A stretch of 64,000 nt of DNA from Chionoecetes opilio. Its lineage: Eukaryota; Arthropoda; Malacostraca; Decapoda; Majidae. A model generated the notes under the pieces. That model searched no databases. It was not told where the DNA came from and saw only the letters and a program-made list of their open reading frames with translations. Positions 60,891 to 64,000 of the stretch are shown piece by piece. Location: assembly GCA_016584305.1 (NCBI GenBank), contig JACEEZ010018108.1, positions 1 to 64,000 on the forward strand, written 5' to 3'. The translations under genes were made by a program, and so were the position numbers. How positions within the stretch are numbered: the first letter of the stretch is position 1; every line of letters begins with the position of its first letter.

Positions 60891-61740
60891 GGCAAATTGG
60901 CGGCAACGCGCGTCGCCTGGCCATACATAACTAGGGGGAGACATCTAGACATGTCGTGTCCCTATCACTCGCGTTCCAACGCTAGTTCTGGCGCGGAATT
61001 TATCCGTGTGGCCCATTCAACAGTTCCGTTTCGGTGGGTGTCGACATCCACGGTATATGCTTCCTGAGTCAGCCCTTTGTCCCCTATCGTTGTAGATTTT
61101 CATCTGACAAGTTAAGATGATCTTCGTTCTTAATTCTGTGTCATATGAATTTGGCTCACTATTCTTCGATCACTGACTGTGTGCTCTGCGAGTTTAATTG
61201 CGGGTCTTCAGTTCGAATATGACGCACATTTATCGAATATATCGCGCATTCAGTCAGCCGTTTGTAAATAATGCCCGCAATCACTGTCCTGCAATTCCCG
61301 AGTCTTCCAATTCAGAGACGCTGTCCTGCAGCCACTAGCAGACTGACGCCCAACATAGCTCAGTGCCGTGCGGTAATCCAGAAGCATGATGAAGCCGGAA
61401 TATATATAGTACGAAGTTGACTTGAAGAATTTTGGGTGTTTTCTACTTTTTTTTTTTTGGCGATTTGGCATATCCTTACATCCTTTAATGGGTGCAGGCA
61501 GAAAGCTGTGCCTTTCCAGAGAGCTTATCATCCTTTTCCGACCCATACGGCCAAGATATATGTGTAGAGATGGTTTGTCGCCAAGGGAAGGCAGGCTGCG
61601 ATGATGCAGAGTTTCCGCCCTCTTACGGAAAGACTTACACCGTGTCGTCACTCAGCAAGTTTCTCATGCGGCGGCTGGAACCACTGAGTCTTATTAACAT
61701 GGATCCCGTCGGATCTGGGCTAGCTGTTCGCGAGATATGA
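60891..61740. other. Indel-rich match to 51200-51880
   Basis: Continues the homology of copies 3 and 4. No coding sequence. Confidence 0.6.
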
Positions 61741-61819
61741 AATTCACCAGTCCGCCCCTTGAAATACCAAAACAAATACATGGGGCCCGGCCAAGGCAGC
61801 TGGCTGGGTGTTGGCTGCT

Positions 61820-61955
61820 GGCATGTATAGCCTATATTACCACCTACTCTACTATTTAACAGTCCTAACTACTACTACGACTATTACCACCTGCTACTAC
61901 TATTATCCACCCATACAATACTATTAACACCTACTACTTACTACTCACTAAACTT
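61820..61955. repeat. (TAC/CTA)n imperfect microsatellite
   Basis: CTACTACTACGACTATTACC-type triplets with interruptions. Confidence 0.8.
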
Positions 61956-62014
61956 CCAACACTAGTGCAATCGTCCCGAACTTCCAAGGTTCATGTTATT
62001 TACGGTGGATTACA

Positions 62015-62400
62015 CCAGGAACAACAGGTGTGTTGCGAGTTGCCGTACCGGTGTGTATGACAGGTGTCTGCGAGGACCGTACAGTGTGTTGCGAGGCAGT
62101 ACAGGTGTGTAGTGACAGGTGCCGTTGCGAGGAACCGTACAGGTGGATAGTGACAGGTGTGTTGCGGAGGGCCTGTACTAGGTGTGGTAGTGGAACAGGT
62201 GTGTATGCTGAAGGACCGTGACAGTTGTAGGTTGACGGTGTCTTGCGAGGCCGGTCAACAGTTCATGTGTGGTACCAGTGACTTTGGTTGTTATGTTGCT
62301 GGTAGTGAGGGCCGTAGCGGGTGTTTTAGTGCAGTGGTGTTTGGGTCCCGAGGGCTCTGCCGTTACGAGTGTCGTTAGTGACAGGTGTGGGTATGTGGTA
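62015..62400. repeat. Degenerate tandem repeat, ~30-nt unit with GACAGGTGTGTTGCGAGG
   Basis: About ten units built from ACAGGTGTGTTGCGAGG and ACCGTACAGGTGTGTAGTG, each differing by small indels. Cys-rich plus-strand ORFs are produced by the repeat. Confidence 0.8.
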
Positions 62401-63580
62401 AGCGAGGGCTAAGGAGTGCAGATGTACAGACCGATAATGACGACTCTTACGTGCTGCTGAGTTGTGGTGTTGGTGTCTGACCTTAATGAGGCGAAACTGC
62501 GTTCGAGGTTTCCGTCTGTGCCGCGCACTATAACGGCGCTTTGCGCGGTTTCTGCTCGCGGACCGCGGGGCTTCTGCCTGCCTGCCACGGGTTGCGGCGC
62601 GGAGGCCACTTAGTGGTCCATCTATTACATAGAGCAGGCTTACTGTCTCGGGGATTGTAACAGGAAGTTTTTACATTTAATCAAATACAACCTTTGGCCT
62701 AATCAAAAACCTTTCCCTTTAATTGGTATCTTGAATTGAAAGTAGTTTTAGTTTCGCTACACGCATGATTTTGAGTATTTCCGTACATACCTGTGTCGTT
62801 TCGTAACTCTTAGTAGTCAAGTTTTATTCTTTTAGCCTACGGAAACAACTTTTGGTAATAATGAGTTGATCGAGTTTCGCGGGGAATCTGGTTTTGAAAG
62901 AGATCGATCAACTATTTTTTTTTTCCTATTTTGGCCTAAGCAATAGGTGACTTGTTGCAATGGCTAAGATAGTTATTGATTTTTTGCCGCAATCCAGTCC
63001 CGTCTTCCTCCCCTGCCGCCGCCAAAAAAACATAATTTTAATGAAACCTAACCTTTACGGGTCACCTGTATATATGCCGGTTTTTTTTCCACATGTTTAG
63101 GAAAACGGTCAAACGAGACCTAGTTGACCTTCAAAGGTTTTGAGTGAATATAACTTTAACGCACCAGGGGGGGGTATTACTATTTTTATCCTTTTTTTTT
63201 TCTTTGCCGCAAAAATAAAGTCGGCTATCTCCATTAGAACAAGCACCGCTTTATTAGGAAGCGGCGCGTCGGAACGGAAAACTAGACGCTGCAGTGCGGT
63301 TATAAGGAGTGTGACAAGATTGTCAAGTATTATCCATTTTGTATCATAACCGCCTCAGGATGGCAAGCAGACCTGAGTGGTGGCGGTTAGTGTACAATCG
63401 AGTCATATATGATCATTTGTATCATCAAGCCGCACTCAGTCTGCTTCCGTTCGCCCCTCACTAATTAGTTACCATAATAGAAAAAAATATACTTATAATC
63501 TATATCTAACCTATAAGTAAAAAAATAAGTATAGACCATAATCCATAGCGGGCTGCATATTTTTTTTTGAACTAGTAGGT
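62401..63580. other. No recognisable gene
   Basis: AT-rich with homopolymer runs (for example poly-T at about 62910 and 63188). Nothing conserved recognised. Confidence 0.45.
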
Positions 63581-63589
63581 AGGATGAGA

Positions 63590-63925
63590 CTGGAGTGTGG
63601 GTAGGAGTTGGGATTAAGAATTGGACAAATGGGCTTGGGTGGGGAGTTGATGGGTGATATCGTGGTGTGTGTGTGGTGTGGGTGTGGGTGGTCCTGGGTG
63701 TGTGTGGGTGTGGGTGTGTGGAACATGGGTGCGTTGGGTGGTGTGTTGGTGGGTGCGGATGCTTGGGGTGGTGTGTTGGGTGCGTGTGTGGGCTGGGTGC
63801 GTGTGTCTTGTGTGTGTCATGCGTGTTGTGTGGCTGAGGGTGGGTGTGTGTGTGTGGTGTTGTGTGGTGGCGTGTGTGTAGTGTGGGTGTGTCATGCGTG
63901 TGTGTGTGTGTGGTGTTTACTCAAC
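63590..63925. repeat. GT-rich low-complexity tract
   Basis: GGTGTGTGTGGGTGTGGG-type repeats. His/Thr-rich ORFs on the minus strand are artefacts. Confidence 0.9.
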
Positions 63926-64000
63926 ACCAGGTGGAAAGTAATGACGTGTTGGTCACTTTCCGGAGGCTTACGAGATCCCGTGGATTATCAATTCTACGTC

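Noticed and set aside
63614..63895. His/Thr-rich ORF near the window end
   Set aside because: Produced by the GT-rich low-complexity tract.

Overview
This window looks like a eukaryotic, probably decapod crustacean (crab, shrimp or crayfish type) genomic contig. The evidence is split exons with GT/AG borders, CLIP-domain serine protease genes typical of arthropod haemolymph, very dense non-LTR and LTR retrotransposons, tRNA-derived SINEs, and long (CA)n, (TA)n, (GA)n and (TCC)n tracts. Nothing prokaryotic is present (no operons or Shine-Dalgarno-led genes). The host assignment is an inference from sequence style; no marker gene fixes the species.

Layout. 1-5.06 kb holds decayed LINE reverse-transcriptase fragments, low-complexity DNA and a TIR element carrying a nested foldback. 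From about 5.06 kb to the end, the window is a head-to-tail array of copies of one minus-strand CLIP-domain serine protease gene and its flanks. Copy 1 (5.06-26.2 kb) is a pseudogene. Copy 2 (26.58-47.7 kb) appears intact: nine exons between 33585 and 29222 sum to 1242 nt, exactly 414 codons. Copy 3 (47.7-about 53.6 kb) is a pseudogene, and a fourth, very indel-rich copy lies at about 56.9-61.7 kb. The copies act as natural controls: almost every transposon in one copy has an empty site in another, so many insertions and their target-site duplications (TSDs) can be read directly.

Insertions. Copy 1: exon 2 is split by a MITE, whose end carries a Ty3/gypsy element, one of whose LTRs carries a hAT-like MITE, followed by a LINE. 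The sequence upstream of its promoter is split by a 7-kb LINE that itself contains an RTE fragment and a 3.3-kb DNA transposon of a transposase family I cannot name. Copy 2: a LINE sits just after the stop codon, a 1.5-kb TIR element with a minisatellite lies in an intron, an inverted Tc1-like element lies in the 5' flank, and a BEL/Pao element (36910-47306) lies further upstream. The BEL element has an SGNH-hydrolase-like ORF before gag, and its gag is interrupted in frame by a CACTG-ended DNA transposon. Copy 3 has a 1.1-kb TIR element and a (CA)n expansion that has removed a splice donor.

The last ~12 kb (about 52-64 kb) matches earlier parts of the window only through constant small insertions and deletions. 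It may be unpolished long-read sequence or very old tandem copies, so gene calls there are weak.

The one probable working product is a secreted, trypsin-like CLIP protease, expected to act in haemolymph proteolytic cascades (prophenoloxidase or clotting type). The remaining coding sequence belongs to transposable elements, mostly broken by frameshifts or stops.
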